Shown here: positions 1 through 12,750 of the stretch, in pieces
Layout of the letters: the number at the start of each line of letters is the position of its first letter
How positions within the stretch are numbered: position 1 is the stretch's first letter
Assembly (NCBI GenBank): GCA_032622095.1
Contig: CP136061.1
Location: 232,930,944-232,994,943, forward strand
Source: Siphonodentalium dalli
Lineage: Eukaryota > Mollusca > Scaphopoda > Gadilida > Siphonodentaliidae
Direction: 5' to 3'
Length of the DNA stretch: 64,000 nt
Translations under genes and position numbers: made by a program
Notes under the pieces: model-generated
What the model saw: the letters and a program-made list of their open reading frames with translations, nothing else
Database searches by the model: none
Told to the model about the DNA's origin: nothing

Positions 1-479
1 TTTTTCCGCTCAATTTCCGTTGTTTCTGATCTAATTGCCTATGCCTATTTTCGACCCATTTCGGACTTTTCACTAAAGACGTACCGTGGTCATTTGCCAC
101 AATTTCCGAACAAGAATAAGTAACGGAATTCACGTCACTGTTTGCAAATTTTATTATTTTCTTAACTGGTGATTTTTTCGGGTAACAAAATATCAAGACA
201 GTCAATGGCTGTTGAGACGCTCACTTGACTGTAAACACTGGGACTTTGGAGACCACAACAGTCAGTACTGGTCAAATTCACTTTAAAAGAAGTACAGGTA
301 TTTCCAAACAGGAATGTAGCTAGAGGGACTCCATATATCGGTGAGGATTGTCCACCTTGAAATTTCAAACTGCCCACTCCCTACAAACCCCATACCACCA
401 GCTCATAACTAGTCCCCTGAAGACCGGACGAAACTCCTGAGTTCGTAACATTCCTTTTGCACTACCTGAGGCCAATATA
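1..479. other. No gene recognised
   Basis: AT-rich sequence. Short open frames here are not conserved-looking and I assign none of them. The stretch leads into the pearl-like element that starts near 480. Confidence 0.5.
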
Positions 480-1438
480 AACAAGAGCTACGCTGGGCGT
501 GCAATATACGCCCTCTCTTGGGTCGGCGGAAACTGGTAAAAAAGGGGCATAACTCTGGTAAAAATTGGCGGACGGAACTCAAATTTGAACTTGACCTGTG
601 TTTTGGTGGGAGAAAGTAATATACCAAATTATCATTGAATCCGATAAGCTCTAGTAAAGTTATCATCCGGACAACAAATTTCAGGGATTTTCTAAGTCAA
701 ATTACGTCAAATAAGGGGCATAACTCCGGTGAAAATTGGCGGACGGAACCCAAATTCGAACTTGAGCTGTCTTTTCTCCTAATATACCCACATACCAAAT
801 TTGATTGAAATCGGTTCACTCTAACTAAAGTTATCATCCGGACAACAAATTTCAGGGATTTTCTAAGTCAAATTACGTCAAAAAAGGGGCCATAACTCTC
901 GCAAAAATTATCGGATTAAAACGAAATTCGGACTTGAGCTGTATTTTGATATATGTAATCCACAAAAAAACGGGTTTTGCGTATAAACATTCCAAAATCG
1001 AGTTATCATCCGGAAACCAAAAAACATAAGAAAAACTGAATTTTCTGAGTCGAAAAAGGGGCATAACTCTGCCAAAAATGGTCGGACAGAACCCAAGTTC
1101 GAACTTGACCTGTGTTTTGGTGAAAGAAAGTAATATACCAAATTTGGATTCATTCCGATAAACTATACTAAAGTTATCATCCGGACAACAAATTTCAAGG
1201 ATTTTCTAAGTCAAAAAACGTTAAATAAGGGGCATAACTCCGGTGAAAATTGGCGGGCGGAACCCAAATTCGAACTTGAACTTACTTTTCGGCTAATAAA
1301 CCCACATACCAAATTTTACTAATTTTGGTTCACTCTAACTAAAGTTATCATCCGGACAACAGGTTAACGGACGGACGGACGCCCGGACGGACAGACCAAT
1401 ACTATAATACGGCCTTTTTTTCAAAAGGGCGTATAATA
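480..1438 (+). mobile_element. Pearl/Helitron-like non-autonomous element with ~171-bp core monomers
   Basis: The element opens with an ACAAGAGC box and a small GGCGT/ACGCC-type inverted motif. It then carries five diverged tandem monomers. The GGGGCATAACTC box falls at about 544, 715, 886, 1058 and 1229, a period of 171-172 bp. Each monomer also has AAAGTTATCATCCGGACAAC near its end. The array is followed by a GGACGGACGGACG microsatellite (about 1367-1393) and a terminal hairpin-like segment, GGCCTTTTTTTCAAAAGGGC. Left flank, tandem core, ACGG-type microsatellite and terminal hairpin is the architecture known for molluscan pearl elements, which are now treated as non-autonomous Helitrons. 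Exact termini are not proven. Confidence 0.7.
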
Positions 1439-4400
1439 AATTGCTAGCTTTTCATCCACCTTTTTTGGAAAATTGGGGCAGGTGGGTGAATTTAATTTTT
1501 TATATTTTATTTGAAGCAGTGTCCTATCGTATACCGTAAAAGGTGATTTAAATTGCCCGAATGGATCAAAATACACTGATTAAAGGGTCAGTGCAATGTA
1601 CGTTGATGTCAACTTGATGGCCAAGGCATTAGCAAACCACTAAAACTGTCCAATCCCTACCGATTCAGTCGCCCCTCCTTCGGCTATTGAAGCCTCAAGG
1701 TGGAGTATTCAGGGCCTGGAACCTACGTCATAAAACAAAGTTTTTCACCGAAAAATGGCGGCTGCTCGGTGCGACTCGAAGTAAGTATTTATCGTTTTTG
1801 CAAACTATGTTCATAAACCACTAAAAAAATCATTGCTTATGAGCTGTAAAACATTGTTTGCTAGCTCACAGTCATCTATACCGAGATATATATGTAACGG
1901 TTGTAAAGATTATCGCGTTCAGGTGGTTTCCGTCACCAATTTTCGAGGCATGTTTCAGAGTTTTGAAATGGTAACGCCTACATTGACTTTTAAAACTGGA
2001 ATTGTGACATAAATGATAACGCCTACATATAGTCAACATTTGATTCCAAAATTGGCAATTTGGCTGAATTCTTTCTTTCACTTGCCGAATATCACAATTA
2101 GTTTTAGGACTAGTGAGTAGTGTATGCCTTCACAGTTAATGGAACTTATGGCAGCGCAAGAGTATAATTATTCCCTCGCTATAAGATCCCCGAATATTGC
2201 CGAGGCGAATCGGTATATATCGGCTCAAAAGTAGACTACTTCACTTGTGGCAGGCTAATAATTAATACGTTTTTCACGGAATAACTATCACAAGACATAA
2301 ATGAATAAAATAATAAGTAATTATATGACCTTTATATATCAATATTATTATAGGGAATAAGAAAAAGGGTCATTCTGGTTGATGCATCATATACATGTAT
2401 AATTATAGGCTAAAATAAACCAAACTTTGATAAATGAATAAATCGCAATATCGCCACTGCTTGAGTTGAACCAGGAAGAAGCTTTAAGTTGTATTATACA
2501 ATTTTTGTTTCAAATTCAAATGTTTCTGAAATTAATAAAAGAAAAAACTTTTAAAGTGATGTGAAACACTCCGGTAAGGTGATCGAATAGAAGTGGAGAA
2601 TAATCTTGTTCAAAGTAGTTATTTTTACAAATGTTATATCTAAATTGACAACACACACCGTCATTGTTATATATACTAATTAAATGCAGTGACTGCCGAT
2701 GGCGAAATCGTTTATTTCGACACGACTCAGTCTCATATCGCTGACATTTGTCAATATATGCACATAACATGTAGAATTTAAGGTAATAGAAAATAGTTTG
2801 ACATATTATATATCAATACTATCGGATTCAGCATTCAATGATGCATGCATATATCGCAAGATGCCAGTGATGATAGCCGTCTGAAGTCGACAGAAGTCGC
2901 AATGTAACTTATACCGATTGTATAGATGGGAAACTACATAGTATATCCCTGCCAGTCATTTTCTGAGGCCTTCGTGTATTCTCGCCATAACGGAAAAGCC
3001 CAACACCAAAAAAACACGCGTGGTATGGAATTCTACGGGTTCACAACAAACGCTAAAACCAGCGGGTGTCTATAACCGGGTATTAGGAAAATTTCGGAAA
3101 CGAAATACTCTGAATGATAACGTCTCAGCCGACTGAGCCGCCATATTTCGTCAGCCACCAACGTCGTGACTAAGCCGGCTTAGCTAGATAACCAGCCACG
3201 AAAATTGGTTGAGCCAGCCAGGGGGGGGGGGGGGGGGTCTGGAAAAACGAAAAATAATCTGTATTTCCAGACGTTTCCGTGTGTTTTCAGTATCTAACAC
3301 CAATAATAAAGCATTGTGTAGGTACACTATATGTCACAAATCGCCCTAGACCCCATTATATAGCCTTAATAAATCGAGTGTGTTGTGTCTGACAGAGAAC
3401 ACCGACCAGTGTAAATAGTGGTAAACAGGTAAGGGGTTCTACAATTATTTGTAGATGACCAAAGAACTCTTTTAAGTCTTCTCCACCGGGGTGGGGTGGG
3501 GTGGGGGAAGGGAATTGTTTTTGGTTAGGTATACACATAGATATATGGTTATTATACCGCCCAATATTAGTCGGCGGGTATATAGTTGACGTCTCGAGCC
3601 GCCCGTCCGTACAATCATTTTGCATTATAACTCAAGAGTCGGTTGTCATATTTTATGCCCTATGGCATGGTGACGGACCAGAAATGGGGAACGAATATGC
3701 ATAATATCACGGGTTGTGACTATTAATGCCTACCAGAGTTATGGGCCGTGTTCGACTTCATGAAATTCAGTCCGTACAAAGCTTTTGCAATATAAGTTAA
3801 GTGTCGGTTGTCGAATTTTGATGTGGTTTGGTATGGTGATAGACCAGAATGAAGAATTGAATGTCATTTCTTAATGCATCACTTTATTTCAGTTCATCTA
3901 TTTGTAAGTGATAACAGTATACAATTAGTATTTTAGTTTAGTCTTGTTGAGCAGTAAAGCTCCAAGATGAAGTCCGGAAATTCAATGAGAATAACGTCAC
4001 CTTCAGTTGGGATTGTCTGAGCAGTAAACAGTTAACGGTCATTCATCATGACCAATTCAGTTTTATTTTGATAATTGTTGCAAATTAACATTACTTGCAA
4101 TCATTCAAGATGAAAAATAACCAGGAGGAATGAATTTGATTACATGCCAGGACAAGACAGTATGTCAGACATTAGAAATTTATGAGATACCCTTTTTAAT
4201 TCCATGTTATGCAACAATCATGTTAATGATATATAGTCATCATTGAGTATTCACCATGTAGTATCCAATTTGTGATACAGTTTTTTTGTTTTATTACTTT
4301 TATTCAAGTAATACAACTGGGTGATATATTAATTGTGTTACTAAATATTTCTTCCGCTGATAATAAGTTTCCTGAACGCTATTACGGTGGTCCACTGTGA

Positions 4401-5696
4401 AGTGGTCCGGGATCCTGTGAAATCCAGAATGTTGCTAAATCTGAGGCTAAAGAGGTCACTATAGCTGCTATATAGAAAACAATTACAAGCACGATTTTGT
4501 CCGCCTCTGGACCACCCACCCACCCCGTCCCTATATACGGAATTTTTTCTTCTATTCAACTTTAAGTTGGTTTTTTTCCTTGTATATATCATTTTTGTCC
4601 GCAAAAGTATTCAATAAACGGAATATCCAGTTTATATAAAATTTTGTAATATATAATGTTAAACATCACCAAATTAAATGAATATCCAGCCACAGGAACC
4701 ATATTATGTTCACAATTCACTATATAACCTGCTATAGTTAATATATATGTGACCAATTAGTTTTTGGGACTTGAGTACTTAACCATACTTTATGATTATT
4801 GACTGATGATGGGACAGGGTGTATTTATCCGTTACATATATCCCGATGTTTTGGTTTTGGATTGCGAATATAATTGATGCGTGACCAGATTAATTGTTTG
4901 ACAACGAAGGTTCCTGGACCGAATAACACATTCAATGAAACATGTGTAAACAATGAATGTTAGTAATAGAATATAATTAAAGAAATCTTTATTGCATGAT
5001 AATGTTTTAACGACAACTATCAGACGAAACTGGAAATATGAACAAATTAACATGGATTCAACCAACGGAAATAGACTGGAATAACAAAGTAATACTATAT
5101 ACAATGAATATGGAATAAGAGAACGAATGACATGACATATACTTAATTAAACTACCGAATATACAACGAGAACATAAAAACAATGATTATGCCATTAATT
5201 TATGTTCGTCTTTATATATAGTATTATCAAATAGTATATTGGCATCTCTATAACAGCCATTTGTGTATTGTAACGCATTTAACAGAGTGTGTATATGTGA
5301 ACACCGGATTCATCTACCGGATTATACGGATGGTGACTCAATTGTTAGTGCAAACAGGCCAATATGTGAGCGTCAACGCGATGTGGGCGTTACCATTAAT
5401 AGCCAAATTCATAAAAATTCTTTGTGTCTTAAGAAATTTACAAACAAACCACGGAAAAGTTATTTTTTGTTATTGATTCAAATTTTAGCATTTATAATAT
5501 CCCGAAACTCAATTTATCACATGATTAGCACTATTTTCCGATGTAATATTCGAGCGTAATAGACACGTGTAATATCGTCGCGTGCAATGACGTCACGCTG
5601 CTCGTTGTGAGAATGTTCGCTGGCTGCAGTTAATTGTTCTTTTCGATAAAATTTTAGCGATTATATGATCATGTGATAAAAAGTATCTCAAACTCG
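1439..5696. other. AT-rich stretch without a recognisable gene
   Basis: No conserved protein frame seen. Local features are a pure G run at about 3221-3237, a GGGGTGG-rich patch near 3490-3510, and overlapping 71- and 98-aa frames near 5261-5559 that look like chance. A 19-bp word, GGGCCTGGAACCTACGTCA, at about 1706-1724 recurs inverted near 6122-6140, so both may be ends of dispersed repeats. Confidence 0.4.
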
Positions 5697-5812
5697 TTCT
5701 ATTTTATACGGAATTTATCAACCTCGTCCACTAAATTCTATTTGAGCCTCGGTAAACCTCGGCTCAAATCGAAATTAGTGAACTCGGTTGATAAATTCCG
5801 TATAAAATAGAA
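5697..5812. repeat. Hairpin MITE, ~50-bp arms
   Basis: A 116-bp near-perfect inverted repeat. The left arm starts TTCTATTTTATACGGAATTT and the right arm is its complement ending at 5812, with a ~12-nt loop (TCGGTAAACCTC). The arms differ at only a few sites. It has the form of a very short inverted-repeat element. I see no clear target duplication. Confidence 0.7.
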
Positions 5813-6429
5813 GCTCATGTGAGATCCTCTATGTATACGGTTTTTAAATGAGTTTAGGGCGCGGAGAACATGAAATGTTGGCGTTAACACCTGCACGAAA
5901 ATAGGAAATCGGACGCGATTTTGAATTGCGAACGCGAAATTCTCATTATAAGCAATTCTTTCCGATTTTCGGTTTCTGTATTCGTTGAGATTTGCAGGTC
6001 GCATAGCTCCTTTGCGTATAATACTACATCGAAATCGATTGTATTTATTTAAAAAACGATGTCGAAGTAGCGAGTCGAACTTTATTTACAGTTATTTTGA
6101 TGTAGGGTTACCCTTCCGGTGACGTAGGTTCCAGGCCCATGGTATTTAATTCACCAGAGGAGAGAAGACTTAACAAAAGCAAATGATTGTTGTCTAATCC
6201 TCTTTTTCCATATACCATCATATTGTTCCATAAGTATTGTTGTATGTTTTTATCTGACATTCTGATTTGGAAATAACTGAAAGTGTCAATGACAATGTAG
6301 GTGTCAATGACACTGTAGCTCAACATCGGAATAATTCCATGTGTTACAGTCTATGGAGCGATTAGGAATTCGCAAAATTTAAATGTCTAAGTAATACTAG
6401 ATTATTAACATGAAGAGATATATCTTTAT
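5813..6429. other. No gene recognised
   Basis: Nothing convincing on either strand. A 72-aa minus frame (6108-6326) has no family features. Confidence 0.4.
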
Positions 6430-8240
6430 CTATATTTGCGAATATCTGTCTGTCTGTGTTCTATAGAAATTCACAGGGGACCACCTAGATGGCACAAACG
6501 GGGTCTAATAGGGGTAACTTTTTACGAGAAAGATGACACTTGATATGCTAAGGAGAAAGTTTGTGCTTGGTTTCTGGGAACGTGTGAATGAATCCAACAA
6601 TTATATACTCTCTGCAATTGCTAATTCAGATATTATATACACATCTAATTTATATAACCATTGGCGAAATTTATTGTATATGTAAAGTGTGTGTAGAAAA
6701 TTCAGATTTATTTGAAATTTTAGCATTTACAAATATGGACTTCTTAGTCTGAAATAAAGTATTATATATATAATGGCGAGGGTTAGAATTTTCTAAAGTG
6801 ACGCCGTTGTTGTCAGGGACAGAAAAGGGGGAGACGAAGAACAATAATTTGTCGCCGATTGCCACCAAACATATATAATCATCCCCATAATATGAGGAAT
6901 CTAATGCTGTGGTTTAAATGTGTCAAAAGTAGCGCCGTTCGCGTCAGTGATGCCCGGAAGGGGGGAAGGGCATTCTTCTGAGATCTTCTCCATGATACAA
7001 GGAATCTTATTGTGTGATTTAAAGACGCCAAATTGGTGTCGTTGGGATGAGAGATTGGGGGGGGGGGGGGGTGCGCGGTGGGTGGGTACTAAATTTGATA
7101 CGAATTGGTTTAGTCACCGATTGCCACGAAACTTATACAAATTCATCCTCGTGGTATGAGGTGTCTAATGGCGTGGCTTAAAGTTGTCAAAAGTGGCGTC
7201 ATTCGAGTCAGGGGTGCACTGAAAGGGAGAGGGTGAGAGATTGGGGTGGGGTGGGCACTAAATTTGATAAAAAATTTGTTTAGTTGCGGATTAGCACCAA
7301 ACTTACAAATAATACTCTCCATGATGTCAGGAGTCTAATTGTGTGGTTTAAAGATGTCAAAAGTGGGGCCATTCGAGTCAGGGTTGCCTAGAGGGTGAGA
7401 GGGACACAAAAATTGATAAACAATATGTTTAGCGCCGATTTCCACCTGATTGATACATATTCTTCTCCGTGAAATGAATAATCTAATCGTGTGGTTTAAA
7501 TGCGCCAAATCGGTGCCTATTGGGTGAGAGATATGCAAAGGTGGCCCCAAATTTGATACGAATTTGTATACTCGCCAATTTTCATAAATTTTATATATAT
7601 TCATTTCTATGATGAGTCTAAATGTGTGGTTTAATGATGTCAAAAGTGGCACCGCTTGAGTCAGAAATAGGGACGGGGAGGGTCACCAAAAACTTATACA
7701 AATATGTTTAGTGCCAATTACCATCAAACTCATACACGTTCTTCTCAAATGATACAATTAATGAATCAAATATTTGCGAATATCTGTCTGTGTTCTATAT
7801 ATAACTTTAAGGGTACAATCGAGATGGCACCAAGCCGGTCTAACAGGGGTAACTTTTTAGGAGTAAGATCAAATTAAGTAAAAATTTTCTAAAGTAACGT
7901 TGTTGGTGTCAGGGGAGGGGATATTTTTTAGCGCAGATTTCGACCAAATTGATACATTATTCTTCTCCGTGATACGAGGAATATAAACGTGTGATTTAAA
8001 GACGCGAATTGGTGCCGTTTGGGTGAGAGATGGGAGGGGGGAGTAATACATATGATAAGAATTTGTTTAGTTGCCGATTACAACCAAACTTATATATAAT
8101 CATCTCCATTATATAGTGCATGCACGAGTCTAATATACGTGGTTTAAATATGACAAAAGTGACGCGGTTCAAGTCATGCATGAGGGGAGTTGCACCAAAG
8201 TTGATACAAATATTTTAATATGAAGCTCTGTGATGATCAG
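6430..8240. repeat. Satellite-like array with two higher-order copies
   Basis: A leader unit containing TTTGCGAATATCTGTCTGT and GGTCTAA...AGGGGTAACTTTTTA occurs at about 6433-6550 and again at 7770-7865. Each is followed by diverged monomers centred on a GTGGTTTAAA box (about 6911, 7016, 7174, 7344, 7493, 7628, then 7993 and 8141), mostly 135-170 bp apart. Monomers alternate between GTCAAAAGTGGCGCC and CGCCAAATTGGTGCC versions. G-rich runs lie inside several monomers, including a pure G run at about 7060-7071. No coding capacity. Confidence 0.65.
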
Positions 8241-8259
8241 ATGTGGGAAGTTGACTGAA

Positions 8260-8480
8260 GGGTGTGCCAAAGGATTTAGTTAGTCATGCAAACAGTAAAA
8301 TCCAAGATGGCTGCCGGCAGCCATGTTTTATGTCAGAATGACCCCAAAATGACTCGTTCCCATCTACATGTCAATATTAACATCCATATTTCATGACAAT
8401 CAGAAAAAACAGTTTGGCCTGTAGCCCGTGCTAATGGATTGAATTTTGAAATCTAAGATTGTCGCTGGCGGCCATGTCTT
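8260..8480 (+). repeat. Dispersed AAGATGGCTGC-box repeat, copy 1
   Basis: Carries GTCATGCAAACAGTAAAATC, then AAGATGGCTGCCGGCAGCCAT, a palindromic box, then GACCCCAAAATGACTCGTTC and CTGTAGCCCGTGCTAATGG. The same ordered blocks recur at 24880-25410 and 39460-40560. This type of repeat is familiar from molluscan genomes. Confidence 0.65.
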
Positions 8481-8504
8481 ATGGAAAATTGGGTTACAGT
8501 AGCA

Positions 8505-9956
8505 AATAGATCATCTCATGAATCTCTACTCTGGCTAACACCCGTAGATATCATATTCCACCAGTACAAAACCTTGGAACTTTTTGAAGTTTTGACAGGG
8601 AACCTTATAAAGTCAACAACCTAACGCGGGGAATAGATTTTATAGTTATTATCTGTTCTTAATAATGTACTTCACTGTATGCGAAGGTCCCAAATCGAAA
8701 TTTCACAATTTAAGTGAATTTGTAAGCAATTTTGCTTTGCGTCGCTTACAATTATTATCCTAGGTAATTAGTTCGGTGTTTATTGCGATATCGGCTCACA
8801 AAAGTCAGAGAATAACATGAAATTTTAAGTTGGGACATTCACCACACTTACAGCACATAAAGTCCCAAAAATAATGTTTTAATCGAGTTTATAAATCGGT
8901 ATCCTACTATAAGGATAAAAAGTTACGCAGGCTTAAAAAGCCGTTTCCACGTGCCTGGACAAACATATCTCAAATAAAAGCACTAAACACAAAATACCGG
9001 GCATATGTCGCCTGTTTCCTATGAATAACATACTCAGCTACAACTCTGCAGCGATAAAATGATTCCGGACGCCAACTTAACAGAGTATAAAACATTTTTC
9101 ACCATTAGCGACGAGTGACTCGTCGCCATCCATGTTTTCGTATACTTATTCAATTGGTAATTGGAAAGACCAGTGTTCTGCAACAAATAGTATGTCGGAA
9201 CACATGCACTTTTTTTCAGAACACCGGTTCCCTTCCCTCAATGTTTAGAAACAAAATGGTGATATGGATGGCAACGAGTCACTTCTCGCTAATGGTGAAA
9301 AATGTGTTAAATTCTGTTAAAACAATTTTATCGCTGCAGAGTTGTAGTTGAGTATGTTATTTATAGGAAACAGGCGACACATGCCCGGTATTTTGTTTTA
9401 AGTGCTTTTATTTGAGATATGATTGTCCGGGCACGTGGAAACGGCTTTTTAAGCCTGCATAACTTTAGATCCTTATAGTAGGATACCGATTTATAAACTC
9501 GATTAAAACTTTATTTTTTGGGACTTTATGTCCAGTAACTGTCCATTCAGCTACTGTGAAGTATATGGACGGCCAAGTTCACATTTATTAATACTTGTGC
9601 TTAAGCACAATCCAATTGCGTTCAGTGCAATTAATTCAAAATTAATTGCGCTGCAGCGCAATTAAGTTTCCATATATGGCCAAACCCCCTGTAAATTAAA
9701 TTAGCGAATTAGCGCCTCTAGTTTATTATCGAAAAACAGCCGGTTTGAGAGTATAATATATAGCTGAATACAGCTAGGTTAGCTGAATACAGCTATTGTA
9801 GCTGTATTCTCACATTTGCCAGACCTGATTGTTTCGATATTATAAGGTTCCCTGACAAAACTTCAAAAAGTGCCAAGGTTTTGTACTGGTGGAATATGAT
9901 CTCTACGGACGTTAACCAGTTTAATAATAATAGTAGAAATTTATGGCATGATCTAC
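8505..9956. mobile_element. Fold-back element F1
   Basis: Outer inverted arms: ATCATATTCCACCAGTACAA at about 8551 pairs with its complement at about 9880-9900, including the neighbouring AACTTTTTGAAGTTTTGACAGGGAACCTTATAA-type block. Inner arms about 8862-9140 and 9245-9530 are complementary over ~280 bp with small differences. A loop of ~105 bp separates them. The right side also holds short palindromes: TTGTGCTTAAGCACAA-like near 9595 and repeated AGCTGAATACAGCT at about 9765-9790. No transposase frame. Ends resemble AGATCATGCCATGAA; the target duplication is not clear. Confidence 0.65.
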
Positions 9957-10244
9957 TTAAAAACTGTTTACATTTCGGTTAGCTGTCTTTGATGTAATTC
10001 AAGTTGAACGTAAACAATACGTGTGTTACGAAGTTTACGCAATATTGCGTTTATTTCGACCTATCTTTCTGACGTTGGCCTACGCGCTTTCATTCACGAC
10101 CAACCTTATTTAACAACCGAGACAGACCGAGATTCCATTTATTTTCTGGTCGGCACCATATGAGGCCTCTGTTGAACGGTTTGATGTTATCAGGTACGTT
10201 AATTAGTAAAAAAAATTAGTATCTCATCCTCGTCACGACGTCAG
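9957..10244. other. Spacer between two fold-back elements
   Basis: No gene or repeat recognised. Confidence 0.4.
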
Positions 10245-11871
10245 ATCATGCCACGAATCTCTACTCTGGTCACACCGTAGAGGTCACACTCCACCAGTTT
10301 AAACCATGGGAAATGTTCTTTTTGATGTTCTGACCACGGGTTCCTGGCAAATTTGTCCTCAATACCTTGATTACTATACTATAAGTATTACTATTATATA
10401 CTACAGTACGACATGTACCCTATAGCCTAGGCTATACGGCAGTATTGAGAAAAAATTGCCAGAAACCTGTGATTCTGACGAGAAACTTTATAACATTGAT
10501 CAAACAACGCATTGATTATATTTCGAATATTTTCTGGTAAAAAAAAAACGTGTGGTTGTTTAGCCAACGAAAAATAGTGGTTATTGTTAAAGACCAGAAA
10601 TTTTATTTTGTAATTTTATCACATATAGCCGATAATTAAACTCATTATCGCTTATAGCTATGCAATAATACAATACATACAATCAATCTGGGACATCTGA
10701 CGTCGGAGCATAGCTATGGGAACACCATCATAATCTCTATTGCTATACAGTATCGTCTGTTCTAAAAAAAATAGAACATTTATATGGGAAGCCAAATTAA
10801 CTTATACTCAAATATGTGAAGATATCTCCAAATATTTGGAGATATCTGTAAATCTCCAAATATTTGGAGATATCTGTAATAATTTGAAGATATCTCTAAA
10901 TATTTAGAGATATCGCTAATTCTTTTGAGGATATCTTCAAATCATTTGCAGATATCTCTATATCGATTTGGAGAGCTCTTCAAATCATACCTTAATTATT
11001 TAGGACATCAATCCATTTTAAGATATCTCTAAATGTTTTGATATATCTGCAAATATTTGGAGATATCTTCAAATATTTGGAGATATCTCCAGATATTTGG
11101 AGATTTGTCGTACTTATCCATAAATGAATTAGACATATCTTCAATTCATTTAGAGATATCTCTAAATGATTTGGAGATATCTCTAATTGCCCTTCTTTAT
11201 TGTGGATATGTACTTATTGAGGAGAAGTGCAATCCATTGAGATACATCTCTAAATATTTGGAGATATCTCCAATTAATTGGAAATATCTTCAAATGAATT
11301 AGAGACATCTTCAAATATTTGTGTATATGTTAATTTGGCTGCCCATACATTTAATAATCACATTTTATAATAAAATATTCGAAATAAAATCAATAATAAT
11401 TGATAGAAGAGTTTCCGGACATGAGTCTTCAATTGATATTTATTATTTTATACCAACGAAAATGTTTCAAAATTGTTATATGATGAGATAATCCATCTTT
11501 AATAAGCTCTTTCACAGTCGGGGGTGGTCACAGCTCGAGATTTCATAATTTTTGTGACTGACCAGAGTCGATATCGTCATAAGCATTGAATTATTTCCCG
11601 AGAGAAATTCCATAATTGTAAGAGATGCAAGGCTCAACAGTCACTTAAATCATGCAATCTTAGCCGAGACCTTCACCTACTGTGAAATACATTAATAAGG
11701 AACATGTATATGCACTGAGAAATATATTACCTGCACTGTTTGTTCAATGCTATAAACTTCCCTGTCAGAACATCAAAAAGTTCCCAGCTTTTGAACTGGT
11801 GCATGGAATATGATATATACGTAGCCAGAGCAGATATATTCATGCCATTATTAGCATGATCTACCATTTAC
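10245..11871. mobile_element. Fold-back element F2, same family as F1
   Basis: The left end reads AGATCATGCCACGAATCTCT and continues with a CTCCACCAGTTTAAACCATG-type block matching F1. The right end (about 11755-11871) is the inverted counterpart. A smaller hairpin lies at about 10347-10471, whose arms share GGTTCCTGGCAA and its complement. The palindrome-array element at 10784-11344 sits inside it. No coding frame. Confidence 0.55.
10784..11344. mobile_element. MITE with interior array of GATATC/AAATATTT palindromes
   Basis: Terminal inverted repeats start TATGGGAAGCCAAATTAAC on the left, with the complement GTTAATTTGGCTGCCCATA on the right. A direct CATTTA lies at each outer edge and is a possible 6-bp target duplication. 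The interior is almost wholly made of variants of a ~20-bp self-complementary unit, GGAGATATCTCCAAATATTT, about 20 in number. They are freshest at 10830-10880 and 11055-11105 and decayed elsewhere. The 81-aa plus frame across it is a by-product of the repeats. Confidence 0.7.
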
Positions 11872-12367
11872 CTGCCGTTTTTAGTTTATAAAAACATAAC
11901 CGCTCTATATCAGAAAGGTGTGTGTATTCTACATGTAGCTAGGACAGCAGCCAATTTCGCCATTTTACGAAGGCTTTTGTCAAACAGATCGGGTCCTTTT
12001 GACGGAATGAACTACGAAGTTTGTGTGCGAGGTATCAATCTGTCGAGAATAACTCTATCATACGTGCCTTTGTAATGCTGATCTTTTTTATGTCACAATT
12101 GGTTTGAATATATATAAATTTAATGTTGTGTCTTTGTTCATTTAGAACCAGATTTCAGAACCTGTGTACCCTTCAGCACTTTTTTTGGTGAGAGTGACTC
12201 CTTCAGCTTTAATAACACCTAAAATTTAATTTGGCGTCTCTCTGGCTGGGACAGCCGCCCATCAGCAGACACGGCCGCCTGTCTGCTAAAAACAATTTTC
12301 CCCAATTAAGAGGCTATGTGTGTTTCACAAAATAAAACGAGAATGGATAGGTATGAATTCAAGCATA
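11872..12367. other. No gene recognised
   Basis: AT-rich, with no supported frame or repeat. Confidence 0.4.
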
Positions 12368-12750
12368 ACAAGAGCACGCCGTCGGGCGTGGCATAATACG
12401 CCAGTTCATGGCGTAGAGTGGGGGCATGTAGACAGAACCCATATTTGAACTTGATCTGTATTCCAAGTTTGGTTCAGTTCACTCGATTCAATCTAAAGTT
12501 ATCATCTGGAAACTGCAAATCAGGTAAAATCTAAGTCGAAAGAGGGGCATAACTCAATAAAAATCATGCGGACGAAACCCATATTCGAACTTGATCTGTA
12601 TTTTGGGGTGGTAAACTAATATACCAAATTTGGTTTAGTTCACTCGATTCAATCTAAAATTATCATCCGGAAACCAAAAGCGGACGGACGGACGAACGGA
12701 CAACCCATTTACATAATACGACCGTTTTTTTCAAAATGGCCTATAAAAAT
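12368..12750 (+). mobile_element. Short pearl/Helitron-like element
   Basis: Starts AACAAGAGCACGCC with a GGGCGT/ACGCC motif as at 480. It has two partial monomers with GGGGCAT boxes (about 12420 and 12545), then GGACGGACGGACGAACGGAC and the terminal block CGTTTTTTTCAAAATGG. Same family as 480-1438 with fewer monomers. Confidence 0.65.

Noticed and set aside
544-1400. Vertebrate alpha-satellite, because of the 171-bp period
   Set aside because: The period coincides but the sequence and element architecture are those of molluscan pearl-like repeats.
5261-5559. Overlapping 71- and 98-aa plus frames
   Set aside because: Neither shows conserved features; overlap in two frames suggests chance.
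1706-6140. A 4.4-kb element with GGGCCTGGAACCTACGTCA inverted ends
   Set aside because: Similarity covers only ~35 bp at each side and decays at once; more likely two unrelated copies of a short repeat.
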